Below are positions 44,701 through 56,812 of a DNA stretch of 64,000 nt, in pieces; positions within the stretch are counted from its first letter, which is position 1; each line of letters begins with the position of its first letter. Source of the DNA: Aquilaria yunnanensis. Taxonomy: Eukaryota; Streptophyta; Magnoliopsida; Malvales; Thymelaeaceae. The stretch is from the NCBI GenBank assembly GCA_039654915.1, contig CM077594.1:100268893-100332892 (forward strand), in the 5' to 3' direction. The position numbers and the translations under genes are program-made. The notes under the pieces are model-generated. The model worked only from the letters and a program-made list of their open reading frames with translations. It was not told the DNA's origin and did not search any database.

Positions 44701-45645
44701 AATAAAGGAAAGTATCAAAGCATGTGACTCACATGTAGGGAACCTTGATAACCTTAGGTCAAAGAACTACATATACCATGATCACTATGAAATCACTTAT
44801 GACACTCATATAACGATCCATGTAGTGTTCTCATGGTGGGTCGGTCCAGTACACAAGTTCCCCAACTTGTACCCATATGTAGACTACATATATTATATTA
44901 GTCTCCACATATGCTAGTCGTTATGTATTATTGCAACCCGCTTCACAATAATACTAGATTAGGGACGTTTGAGAATATCATTATTCTAGGGTTACAATTA
45001 TGTTTATTACGTTACGCAGAAACAAAACAACAAACATAATTGCTGGATTAATGCCTTAATAAAATATCATGACTCAACATATAAAAAATACAATCATCTC
45101 ATGATTGGCTTTTTGGGCACAATACTAACACTTAGATGAGTGGGAGATAAGTGGGGGATAAATTGGAAGACTTGTGTGGGTGGTGGGGTGAGATAGTCAA
45201 AAGTGGGGACAAATTGGAAGACTTTGGTGAAAGTTGGTTGAATTTGTCAAAAGTAGGGACAAGTAGGTGGAGGAAGGAATCCTAAGTGATGAGTTGGATT
45301 AAAATAATGGGAAATGAAGAAATGTGGCAGCCATGGCATCCAATGCCTTTAAATTGGCTAGTCCCCCCACGTAGTCCTTCAATTCCTTGTATTTGGGCAA
45401 TTGAGCTCAACCACCAAAAATCCCTTTTTGTCCAATTGAGTCCCTCACATTAAATTTTTATCATTTTACTTGACCTAGGCCAAGTTTAAATTCTGAGAGT
45501 GTCCAACACTTATCATACTCCCCGGTCCCACTTAATTTAGTGTCTCCTAAACTCAATGAGCTTAATTCCCAATTTAGGAAAAATTCTTGAGTCCTAAATT
45601 CTCATAGCCCAAGGCTTAATTACTTAGGATTTTGTGGGCATTACA
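41790..45645 (-). mobile_element. Solo LTR of a gypsy-type retrotransposon, interrupted by another LTR
   Basis: It begins TGTCATGTCC and, inverted at the right, TGTAATGCCC. A perfect ATTAT duplication flanks it (41785-41789, 45646-45650). There is no gag, pol or second LTR, so recombination has left one LTR. Without the 1.4-kb insertion at 43716-45130 it would be about 2.4 kb. The terminal sequences resemble chromovirus (Tekay/Del-type) LTRs, from general recall only, and strand is a guess. Frames inside (42253-42510, 42374-42787) are not genes. Confidence 0.78.
43716..45130 (-). mobile_element. Solo LTR, copia-like, nested in the gypsy solo LTR
   Basis: On the minus strand it begins TGTTAGTATTGTGCCC, followed by AAAAAGCCAATCATGAGATG, typical of a widespread plant copia LTR type. 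It ends CGAAACCCAACA. The flanks are CTTGG (43711-43715) and CTTAG (45131-45135), a 5-bp duplication with one change. The frames at 43549-44085 and 44380-44917 are not recognised as coding. Confidence 0.65.
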
Positions 45646-45650
45646 ATTAT

Positions 45651-46990
45651 TATATTTATACATAGTATATTTTTATACATATTATAATACATATCATAAT
45701 AACATATACATAGTATATGATATATGATGTATATGCCATACATATATAATTATTATATATATATATATATATATATACCACATATGTTAATGTATCATAT
45801 ATATTACATATATTAACATATATATTACATATATTAATCTATCATATATATTATACTACAATGTTTCATATATTATAATGTATGTAACATATATATAATA
45901 CTATAATATAACTTAACCCATATATGTTATAACCCAGCCCAAATATTAAAGCCTAGCCTATATAACTCTTCTATATACATCTTAACCTAGCCTTAGTCAA
46001 GCCTCATAATCTCTCTCACTCCCTGTGCCGCTCACAATCTCTCTCACTCTCTCACAATCTCGCCTCACCGTTCCTTCCATAGCTTCATCGTCTTTAGGCC
46101 CTCTCGTTGCCGTCCATCCCTTGGCTCGCCCTCATTCTTTGCCGCTCACAATCTCTTTCTCTCTCTCTGCCGCCTCATCTCTCTCACTTCCTCTGCCTCT
46201 CGCCTCACCGTTCCCTCCATCGCTTTGCTGTCTCTAGGCCTTCTCCATCGCCGTCCATTGCCTGGCTCGCCCTCGTCCTTCGATAATCCTTGCGTGTCGC
46301 ATCGCTGGCTCTCGTCCTTTCAGGTAGTCTCTCGGTGCTCGCCGTTGTCCGTCGCCCCATCATAGATGAATCAACAATGTAGATGAGCAGATTTGATCAG
46401 CAGTCCTCTTTGTCATTCGTGCGTGCCATCGTCTGCCGTCGTTGGTCATCCATGCGCGTCTTTGTTCTCGCCCTCCTTGTACGCCGTTCTCCCTACCCTC
46501 ATCAGATGCCTCACTTTCCGCCCGGCAAATGATATAGGTTATTTGTAATTACATATGAGTTTTTCGATCGTGGATCTATATTTTTTAATTGATTATTGAT
46601 TATTGGATGTGATTCGAATTAGATCTGATTGTTGGATTAGATCAACTTGTTAGATGTGCTTGTTCAAATCGGTGGAGTTGTTGGATCCGAAACAGATATT
46701 TTGAATTTTTATTGTTTTGAATTTGTAATTTTATTGATTATAATTTGGGGGTTTTTTTTTGTTGTGATTTTGTGATTGAGGGTTGAACTTTTATATTTTT
46801 TCAATTTTTTGAACTTTGTAATATTTTGAATTTTCTATAATTATAATGAATTTATTTTTGTAATATTATAAAATATAGTGGTATTTATTAAAATAAAAAT
46901 ATAATTTTTGTGAATATAACAATAAATTTGATAATATATTAAAAATTTATTTTTTGGAGGTTTGTAATTTTTTTTATTTTTTGAAACACA
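45651..46990. other. CACTA interior: AT tract and CT-rich segment
   Basis: 45651-45910 is a (AT)-rich palindromic tract with ATATATTACATATATTA repeats. 46010-46340 is CT-rich with a two-fold repeat (GCCGTCCATCCC / GCCGTCCATTGCC ... GGCTCGCCCTCG) and gives Ser/Leu/Pro-rich frames. It resembles a plant 5' UTR or first exon and may be captured host DNA, but no gene is identifiable. Confidence 0.4.
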
Positions 46991-47224
46991 GTTTCTAACG
47001 GCCTTGGCTGATGGAAATTTCCAATGGCTAGAGCAGTTGGTGTATTTTCTAATAGCTCAAGCCATTGGAAATAGTAAAATTTTTCCAACGGCTAAGGCAT
47101 TGGAAAATAAGGCAGCTGTTGGAAATTTTTTTACCAACGTGTCTGTTTCCAACGGCTTCACGTTGGAAATATGTAATTTTCCAATGTAAGGCCGTTGGAA
47201 ATTGACCTTTTTTTAGTAGTGTCA

Positions 47225-48123
47225 TCCGTTGGAAATATGTAATTTTCCAACGCGAGGCCGTTGGAAATTGACATTTTTTTGATAATGTCAGTAAATTACC
47301 TTATCCCGCCCAAAGTTACCTTCCTCAAACATAACTGAAGATCCCGATATGTTGCAGACTATTGATAAACCTACTCAAATTTGCACCATTAACAAGTTCA
47401 TAAAGCCAAAATTGCTCCAGTTACCCGCAAAGGATAAAATCAATAGAGGAGAAAGAATAAAATGGAGTAGCAGAAACAACAAGATCCGTTACCAGCATCT
47501 CTTTACCCAACCCCAGGCCGAGCACAACGCTGCTGAAGCCACTCTCCCAACCGGCGCCGTCACATCCGCTGCTGAGAGAGGCATTCGGCCCCCTCTCCAC
47601 CCTGCCAACAAAACTCTGCAAAGCAATCGTCATAACAACTCAAAACCTAGAAATCAAACAAAAAAATTTAGAGATTCAAAATTTCAAAACTCGATGTATA
47701 AAAGTTGGTTGTGATTTGAAAAAATTTCTTTAGAGAAAATTAAAAAAAAAAAAGAAAAAGAGGAGTAAAACCATGTAAACAAATCAAATCTCTGTGAAAA
47801 GAAATTTGAGGCTGAAACTTTGAAGCTTGATGCAAACAAAATGGTTGTGTTTTCTAAAAAAATGTCTTTAGAGAAAGTTAAAGAGGAGGAAACAATGAAT
47901 TAGAATATGTAGAGAAAGTTAAAGAGGAGGAAACAATGAATTAGAATATGTTAGCCGATTGAAAAGTTTTCGGTGACCAGAGCCGTGTTGCCGGAAAAAT
48001 CACCTTAACAGCAGCAATGTGTGAAGAAACAGGGGCAACATGTTGAACTTTAAGAAACATGGGCAACATGTTAAAGGAAGCTTTAAGAAACATGGGCAAC
48101 ATGTTGAAGGAAACTTTCAGGAA
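47225..48123. other. Non-coding DNA right of the CACTA element
   Basis: The frames 47349-47714 (+) and 47421-47633 (-) have no recognisable domain. A roughly 33-bp tandem repeat with GGGCAACATGTTGAA occurs at 48029-48126. Confidence 0.4.
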
Positions 48124-48128
48124 CATAG

Positions 48129-49699
48129 TGATAAGCTTATATTTATTATATTTATTTCTCTCATATTTAGTATGTTTTAATATGTTTTGAACCTTAAATA
48201 TATATTTTGAGTATGTTTTGTAGCTTAGAGCATATCTGGACTCAATTGATTGAAAATGGATTTGAATTGCCGTTTTACAAGTTTTAATTTGGTTGTGCTC
48301 TTTCAGGATGTTGATAGATTGGTGATGTTCCGGTATAAAAATTATATCTTGAGCTACAGAGATCGGAATGAAGTGATTCTTGATTCATTGGAAAGCTAAG
48401 ATCTGGAGCTACAAATCACATTCATACCATGAAACCCAGTTTGCAAGTTAAGAGGGTCAAATTTGGCTTCAAAGTCGCGATTTACGAGTCACCGATGGTT
48501 CAAAAGCAGCTGTAGTATTTTGGGCATATCTTTGGCTGTAGATGTCCGTTTTATGATATTCAGGTGTCGTTTCGAAGATAAGAAAGAGCTATACAACTTT
48601 TATGCTTTGAGTTTTGAGAAATAATGGCTGCATCAAGGTCGAATATCAGCTTGAAGTTGCTACTGATGTCCTGGAGTATTGCTTGGCTGACAACTTTGAA
48701 ACCTTATAGTTATTTTGAATCTTTTTATTTGTTTGGGGTACTTTTGTAATAATATAGAAAGTTTAAGAAGTTTTTATGAGTTTAGCCATAGGTTTTAGGT
48801 TTCTTTGGTCTTTAATAGCGTGGCTGCCGCACACCAAGGGAGCTCTCCATTTTTTCGTAATTCTAGTTTTAGTTTCTTTTATTATTCTTTTTTTTTTTTC
48901 TTTCGATTATGGCTGAGTAATTTTTTAGTTCAGTTTTAAGGACGATTTTCATCACCAACACCGGTTGCGAGGATTGATTTTTCTTGCTTAAACTTTTTTT
49001 AATTTCAAATATTTACTTCTTTGTTGTTCAGATTTATTGTAATTAATTTTCCTGTTCTCGCTTGTTGAATTGGTTCTGCAATTGCAAATCTGCTTGATTT
49101 TCTTTCAACCGCTTAGGTGAAGAATTTAATTAGAAGCAAGTGAATTGATTGGAGATTACTTTTATTTCTGGTTAGTTCATACGAATAAGTAAGACAGGTT
49201 AAATTGTTCAAGCTTTTAGATTGTTGCCTGGAATAAACTTTTTGATTCATTGATCTTAATGCTGATTTTGAGATAATTAGAAATTACTTTTCAATATCTA
49301 GTTACTCAAAATTAAAAAATTAATCTGAAGCTTTTTCTGGTTAATTTTATTGCTGAATTCTTAAGGTTTTTTTTAGCTTTAAAACGAGTTCTGTTTATTT
49401 GCTTGAATTGAAGAAATATTTTCTTTCGATGATCAACTGCGTGATTGGAATGGATAGTCAACCATAAACTGAGCGTTTTTAGTATTGGTTAATTTCGTTT
49501 TGATTCTACAGTTAATTAGTTTCATCTTTTAATTGAAGAAACCCCCCCAATCTTTTATTTCAGTTTTCTGACAGGAAGCTTTCAGTAAAAAAAATCTCCT
49601 TTGGGATTCGACTTGGTTTTCACTGCTAGACTATAAATTTATTTATTCTGAGTTGTTAGGGATACCAGAATTATTTTTTGCGGTTTCGACGACCGGTCA
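48129..49699. mobile_element. Solo LTR (1.57 kb)
   Basis: It begins TGATAAGCTTATATTT and ends GACGACCGGTCA, with a perfect CATAG duplication at 48124-48128 and 49700-49704. The phrase TTTGGGATTCGACTTGG before the right end is typical of plant LTR and TRIM/LARD-like elements read on the + strand. No internal region remains and no ORF is seen. Confidence 0.8.
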
Positions 49700-49704
49700 C
49701 ATAG

Positions 49705-50159
49705 TTAGGATTCGTGCTTAGCGAGGGTAAGGCGAAGGCGTGGGTGTGAGCATATTGTTCGTTTGCCGTTCACTCAACTAAAGTTTAGGCAACTTACAAT
49801 TATCCTATAAGATTTTCCCTAATTTATAGTTTGCCCACCATTATTTTTTAAAACTTACACTTTGTCTAATGTTTCCTTTATACTGTTCAATAAAAACTTC
49901 TAAAATTGTAATTTAAATTATACAATAGTCATCTTTCAGTAATTTTAATCTCTCTAATATTCTTTTTGTAGTTAATAAACATTATAAATTATCATTTTTT
50001 TATTTTTGTAAATGTATTTTTTTTCCTGTAAATACATATCAGTATTTTTTGGCAATCAGTTACCTGTAAATAAAATATCAAAAATCTTGAAATTTTTGGA
50101 ACATTAATATTAGTCAGTTTAAGTTAGGGTTTTAGAAGTTGTTGTCTGACACTGTAAAG
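49705..50159. other. AT-rich spacer
   Basis: Nothing recognised. Confidence 0.45.
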
Positions 50160-50162
50160 GAA

Positions 50163-52726
50163 CACTATAAGAAAACAAGGCATTTGAGACGGAAAAAAAT
50201 GTAAGGAAACCGTAGGAAATAGTCATTTCCTACAATTAAAATCGTCGGACAAAACTGTAGGAAAAAGTAGTGTCGGAAGTAAAAATCGTCGGATAAGCGT
50301 AAAATACTCCTACGCTTTTGTGATGACCGTGGACCCCTGCTTATCCGACGGTTTTGAGATGTATTAACTCTTACATTTTTCTGACAAAAGTATTTCCTAC
50401 GGTTTTGTGACCCCACTTGTCCTACGGTTTTGTGACGCCATTTGTCCTACGGTTTTGTGACGTTATTTGTCCTACGATTTTGTGACGTTATTTGCCCTAC
50501 GATTTTGTGATTTGTCCTACGGTTTTGTGACCCCACGATCTCCTACGGTTTTCTGACATTAATATTTTTCCTACGATTTTGTGACAAGTTAAAGAATTTA
50601 GTAAATTAATTTATACACAAATTATAAACATATTATATTGCATTATATATATATATATAACAATTGATCAAAGTAGTCAATAATTCACTATACATAACAA
50701 TAATCAAAATTTACAGAAAAAAGTTAATTACAAAAAACTAAATGTCTAATATAAAATCAATGGGATGCAGTGCCGGGCTGATCATCCCCATCCCGCTGGC
50801 TACAATCGTCCTCATGATGCTGAGTGGAGGATCCGGTCCGTAGGTCGTCTGAGAGAGCTGATGCATGTATAATCCCCTGCTAAGCATGACGCTCATTGCA
50901 GCCTCGGTCTCTCGCTGGACCTAAGTGCGAACGTCTGCCTGTAACCGGGTAAAATCACTCCGTAGCTAGGTGTTCTCAACCCTCAGTTGAGCAATCTCAG
51001 CCGAATCAGCACGTGGAGCCTAAAAATTTAATAATTATTGTGCTAACTTTAACTAATTACACTAACATTATTGAAGAGACAACAATATTACTCTAACATT
51101 ATTGATGTAACAGTTTTTATGTTAACCACATACATAGTAACATGCTTTTGTACAAATAGAACTTACCATTATTACACTAAAAATTATTTATAACTAACCA
51201 CATACATATTACTAACACCATATATAAAATTACTTAAAACATATAATATAAAAATTGGCTTTGAAAAATATAACATGCAATACATGCATTATGTAAACAA
51301 CAACTATATATAATAACAAACATTAATTATATATAAAAAAACTGCTTAAAAATTTAAAATACCTAGTTGAAATATCTCTGGAGGGGAGTTTGGGAGTGGG
51401 TTTGGAAGAGGGCGTCGCTGAATAGAGGGAATGGAGTGATGAGAACTGGAGAACGTCCCACGAATTTAAAGAGAAGATACGGCGATTAAGCTACCTAATT
51501 ATCCTACGATTTTCCTGCACTTTTTAAAATTGTAGGAAAATCGTAGCAAATTATCCTACGGTTTTCTTACGAAAATTAGGAAATGCATCAAAAACGCAGG
51601 AAACAAAAATTTTAAGCTTCCCGCCATTAATTGGCTTCCCGCCTTGATTTTATGACAGTTACCTTTTCCTACAGTTTTGCTACTTATTTTAAATATTAAC
51701 TTAAAACCGGCGGATAGCGCACTGCCCTAGGTGACATTGTCCTACATCTTTCCTGCGATTTTTTGAAAATGCGTTAAAACCGCCGGTCATCACCTACACT
51801 TTTCTTACGTTTTTTAGTATTAACTTAAAACCGTCAGACGCCATATATATATATATATAATTTTTAATGTGTATATTTATGAAATAATTACTATGTTAGT
51901 TCACTTTTTTTAGTTGAAGAATAAATGAAAATATTTATATTTGGAATTTAAATTTATGGATTTAATGTATATGGTCAGATTGAATCTTCCAAATTTATTA
52001 ACATTATTATCATTTTTTTAATAGCATGCAATAATTTTTGGATGGAAAAAAATTGATATATTCATTTCAATGACACAGGTAATTAGATATGTGATGATTA
52101 AATTTGATAAATTTAATATTTTTCAGTCCAAAACACAAATGCATTCAAAGTTATATTACGACTTCAAATAAAACATGCAGATGTTTTGAACAATTACACT
52201 TAATCAAACATGCTGAAAGAGTAGCATAGATGAGCTGGAGAAGAGGAGATGGGTGGGTATTTATAAACAAAATCTGTAGCAAAATCATAGAATATATATG
52301 AAAAGTCAAACTGCAAGACTGGTGTAGTAAATATGTAGTAATTTACGTCAAAAAAATGTAGGAAAAGTAAACTGTAGGAAAATCGAAGGAATAAATTTCC
52401 TACATTTTTAAGACGTCTATATCCTCGTTTGTCTCAAAAGCGTAGGATAACATATTGCAGGAAAAGCGTCGGACAACATATCCGACGCTTTTCTTGCACA
52501 TATAGTCCCTACCTATTTAATTCGCATAAAAAGCATCGGATGCATTTGGTGCCATAATTTTCCGTTATCCTATTCTGACAGATGTGCTACGGTTTTATCT
52601 GTCACACTTTTATTGAATGAAAACCGTCGGACATAATTTTTTGTCCGACGGTTTTCTTGCGAATAGTTTTCCTACGCTTTTTTCTTTAGGAAATTGACGT
52701 AGGAAATGCACTTCATCCTTGTAGTG
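50163..52726. mobile_element. CACTA element remnant (2.6 kb)
   Basis: It starts CACTATAAGAAAACAAGG and ends CATCCTTGTAGTG (inverted CACTACAAGGATG). A perfect GAA duplication lies at 50160-50162 and 52727-52729. Subterminal repeats of TCCTACGGTTTTGTGAC and GTCGGA type occur at 50390-50590 and 52330-52690. At 50757-51030 the minus strand reads a heptad-like stretch (SAEIAQLRVENT...LQADVRT) ending near HPIDFI, which looks like the C-terminal coiled coil of a CACTA transposase. Stops and loss of all else make it a deletion derivative. Confidence 0.82.
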
Positions 52727-53089
52727 GAAGGAGGGTGTAAAGTGTAGGTTTCTAAAAATAGAATGGATAAAGTATAAGTTAGACCAAACTATAGGGGTGG
52801 ATTTTGCAATTTTCTCGCTAAAGTTTCTGATTTGCGTAAGACATTTAAAAAGGATAAAATCCACCAAAGCCCATCATTAATTTTATAATTTACAAACAAG
52901 TTCCCAACTTTAAAACTCTTACAATTTTATATCATATTAACTACCACTAATAAATAATTTTAAAAAATCTAGGGGGGGCAAGAGCCCCTCCCCATCCCAA
53001 CATAGCGACATCCCTGGAAACTTTTATACTGGGGAGATTAGAAAAATTCATGCTTTGGCCCCACATTTTCTATCCTTTTTTCAATTGGC

Positions 53090-53299
53090 CCCTCAGTTTG
53101 AATTTTTAATAGCTTAGGCCGTTGATAGTTGGTACTATAAAATTCATGTACCAACGGTTCAACGCGTTGGTAATTACTAACTGTTTGAGCCGTTTGTAAC
53201 TATCAAATTCTCTTACCAGTGATTTAATGCACTGGTAATAACCAATGGTCTAACAATTGATAATTGAGGCATTGGAAATTGCCATCATTTTAGTAGTGA
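53090..53299. repeat. Right end of a CACTA-type element (partner uncertain)
   Basis: Ends TCATTTTAGTAGTG at 53299 and carries TACCAACGG / GCGTTGGTAATTACTAA subterminal repeats of the same type as 40142-40530. Confidence 0.5.
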
Positions 53300-53339
53300 T
53301 ACATGTTTATGTGACATCGGTACAGAAATAAAGTTGAGG

Positions 53340-53867
53340 TTCCTGCTTCAAGGAAACTGGGAAAGTTGGGGGGGGGGGGTGTAATTAGAAACTGGGCTAG
53401 TAATTCTTGGCGGATGGTGCTGATAGTGTTTCTGCTGAACTATGGGCACTGGCTGAAGGCCTTAAGCTGGCAAAACATATTAATGCTTTCCCTTCGATCA
53501 TTGAGCTGGATTCACAAGCTGTTGTACAGCTGATGAATATAGCTCAATGCAATATTTCTAGACTAATGCTGCAGCCACATGATAAAGAGGAACAATGTGG
53601 TAATGGTGCAGCACACTTTTAGGGAGGCCAATAGAGCAGTGGATCTTCTCACGAAGAAGGGAGCAGTTTTGAAGGATGAGGGCACTTTGGTTTTTTGGAA
53701 ATGCCCTGACCCCTTGTTGTAAACTAATCTTCAAACTGATGCCATGAGAATTACTTATTTCCCTCGCTTGTGTAAAGCCCATGGAGTGGATCCCGGTTAA
53801 CTTTGTATTTTTTTTTGTGCCGTCACGCTGTGTTTAATATATTTATGCCTATTTACCAAAAAAAAAA
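53340..53867 (+). pseudogene. 5'-truncated LINE with RNase H-like domain
   Basis: The frame reads SAELWALAEGLKLAKH, IIELDSQAVVQLMN, then after a frame change TFREANRAVDLLTKKGA. This is the RNase H-like domain at the C-terminus of plant LINE ORF2. A poly(A) run ends the insert. AAGTTGAGG occurs on both sides (53331-53339, 53868-53876), a target-site duplication. The insertion is short because reverse transcription stopped early. Confidence 0.82.
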
Positions 53868-53876
53868 AAGTTGAGG

Positions 53877-54307
53877 CCGAAATGGTGGTTTAACATGGTG
53901 AAATCCCCACTCAGTTGATCACATGATATATAGTAAATAAACTAGAAAATCATATAGAGCCATGTAAATATCCTCATGCTTAACAAAGGCATGCATAAGC
54001 ATCTTTTTAAAGTAAATACCCTGCTTTAATTTTCAATTTACATATCTACTCTCTTCATTTCATCATTAATACTGTGTTGCAAATATGTATTATGGAATTT
54101 GTAAATTTTAAAGACGCTTCAACCTTTATTTTCACGTGGAGCATCCGCATACAATGCTTCATTGTTTATTGAGATAACTTGGTTGGGCTTAGGGCAGTTA
54201 ACAACATGTCTTTATAGTGCATCAAGTTATTTATGGAGAGCGTAAGCAAATTCTATTCGCTGCAACAATTGTATTGCTAACCAAGACTCGGGTGGAGGCA
54301 TTACTCA
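53877..54307. other. Intergenic DNA
   Basis: Nothing recognised. Confidence 0.4.
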
Positions 54308-54931
54308 ACCCTAAACCCTAAACACTAACCTTAAATTCAAAAACACTAAACCCTAAACTCTAACCCCCACTCTAATGCTAAACCCTAAACACTAACCCCA
54401 ACCCTAAACCCTAAATCCTAAACCCTAAACACTCACACTAACCCTAAATCCAAAAACGCTAAATGCTAAACTCTAACCCTAACTCTAATCCTAAACACTA
54501 AATACTAACCTCAACCCTAAACCCTAAATCCTAAACCCTAAACACTAACCTAAACCCTAACACTAACTCTAACACTAAATCCAAAATTCCTAAACCCTAA
54601 ACCCTAAACTCGAAACCCTAAACCCTAAACTTGAAACCCTAAACTCTAAACCCTTAACCCTAAATACTAACATTACTAACATTAAATCCTAAGTCTAACC
54701 CTAAACCCTAACCCTATCACTAACCCTAAACACAAACACTAAATCATAACCCTAAATACTAAATTCTAAACATTCACCCTAACATTAACTCTAATACTAA
54801 CCCTAACTCCAAATTTTTTGGAGACTTCCAAATTTGAAAACTCCCAATTTTTGGGAGACTAACACTAACATAACACTAATTCTAAACACTAACCCTAATT
54901 AACACTAACCGATCTAACCCTAAACACTAAA
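54308..54931. repeat. Degenerate interstitial telomere-type array
   Basis: About 600 bp are built from CCCTAAA, the plant telomere unit, with many variants (CACTAAC, CCCTAAC, CTCTAAC). The units run in one orientation. The degree of change suggests an old insertion or break repair rather than a chromosome end. Confidence 0.9.
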
Positions 54932-56804
54932 ATTTTCACTTTATAGAGGTTTCTATATTTGGAAAGTAGTATCTCTTTTGAAGTTTCCATATTTAGTAAG
55001 TTTAAGAATCTTTTAGAAATTTGTAAAAATTACGACTTTGGTTGTTAATCTATTTATTTTCATTAAATTAGATTTCCAACAATTTGAAAATTAGCTTAAG
55101 GTTTCGCCATCGATAAGAGTTACTGAAACATATCGCATTAACTTTTCATTAATTTTTAATTTAACACAAGATTTTTAAGATTTTTGCAATGTAATAGTAG
55201 TTGAATGTCATTGGAAAATCATAGGAAAAAAAATAAACAATTGAGGCTAAAAATCATAACAAATCATAACAAATATCCTTTCTTGTAATTGCTTATAAAT
55301 ATAAAAAAGAAACAAAAAAATGAAGACCTAGCTTTAGGGGGAAAGTGTAATTAGGAGCCAATTCAAAATAATGTTTACTTCTTAATTAGATATCATTAAT
55401 CAATCAGGTTCAGTTGTAGCATGGGTCATTAAAAGTAAAATAACCCTTTGTTTTTTACAAAATACATACCATGCTCACTATTTTAACTCACACTTGCAGC
55501 TTGTTTAAGCCTAATCTGTTGTGTCTGGGACTTCTCTAACTCACTTATTACCTTCATTTATATTAGCCTTTGGGATTAGAGATGACTAAATAAAAATTTC
55601 AAAATCTTGATTTGAATATTAAAATCATATAATTTTATGATTCAAATTAGAAAAACAATTTCCCCATTCCTTAGAAACCTCATCTTTTCTCATCCAACTC
55701 ATTTTATTCTGTCATCACCTCCATCATTCTCTACCGTTTCCAGCTAAATTTGGACTTCTATTTGGATCTGGGTGGTTTTCTTTTAATTTTTTATTATTTG
55801 ATTGACCTTATATGATATTATTTATCAGATTTTATGGTAGACGTAATCTCATTCAAATCTTAGTATTTAAAAGTAATCAATGACTCTCATATGGTAGATC
55901 TTTAATTGAAGGCAGGCAACAATGGGTTTAGGTTTCCTGGGTTCACCAGAATTTTGACTTTTATGAGGTGTCCCGACACTTTGCAAAAGATATGGAGGCA
56001 ATTGTATAAAATAAAGTCAGTTTTTCTTAATAGATTTTATAGGTAATCTTTTTATTTGTATAGATAGTTTTGTTTAGATCTTTATTGTCTGGTTGGTTCT
56101 AGCATTGCTTGGTTATTATTGGCTTAGTCTGGGCTTTGTTCCAATTATTTATTAGTTTTGTACTTCAAATTTATTTTGACTTACCTGGAAAGAACGGCTT
56201 GATCTGATCGTCTTTCCTTCATTCAGTATTGCATGAAATAGTAGCTTTTTTGTAACGAGTTTTATGTTTCTGTTATCCCTTAAAGTCTTATGTTGTTGTT
56301 GGTTTATAAAATATTGCTTAGCTTACTTTTAATTGGAATGAAACATCTTTTCCAAAAAGAAAAAAAAAAGTAGTTTGATTATATTCTACAATTACAATTA
56401 CAATTTTTATTCAATTTTGTGACTATATTTCATATAAAACAAGAAAATGATTCCACTTGAAATACCAATTTTAACAACTTTGATCAAAACCCTAAAATAA
56501 AAAGGAAAAAAGTTATTTGCTTCATTCTTCAATTGTTCTGTTGTTGGAATTGTGAACCAAGATCATTGAACCTTTACTTCTAAAACCAAACAAGAGATTG
56601 ATGAACCTTGACATTAGGACTCGTGATTGGCCCTTAATAAACTCTTCACCAAAGATGGAGTTAGGTAAAAAACAAAGCGCCTGAGATCCAGCGGCTCAAG
56701 CGACAAATAATAAAGCTAGCAAGAATTCTTCGGCTCTTCAACAAGGCTTGGACGGTTACAGAATCAAGTATTGAAGCAACCATGGTGGCTTTGGGTGCCG
56801 TGCA
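54932..56804. other. Intergenic AT-rich DNA
   Basis: No gene or structured repeat is recognised. Confidence 0.45.
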
Positions 56805-56812
56805 CTGGCAGG

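Larger units (their letters stand above)
41233..47221. mobile_element. CACTA transposon (6.0 kb) hosting nested LTRs
   Basis: Ends are CACTACTAAAAATTTTAT and, inverted at the right, CACTACTAAAAAAAGGTC. A TCA duplication flanks it (41230-41232, 47222-47224). Both subterminal regions carry TTTCCAACGGCC / GGCCGTTGGAAA repeats (41260-41640, 46990-47220). More than half of its length is the inserted LTR at 41790-45645. I find no transposase. Just outside the right end (47225-47280) a second diverged copy of the terminal repeat occurs, so the true edge could be about 60 bp further right. Confidence 0.82.

Noticed and set aside
46025..46237. Ser/Leu/Pro-rich 70-residue frame
   Set aside because: CT-rich low complexity with an internal duplication; no domain, and the opposite strand is equally unconvincing.
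47349..47714. 121-residue frame on the + strand and the opposite 70-residue frame
   Set aside because: No homology I can recognise on either strand; coding cannot be supported.
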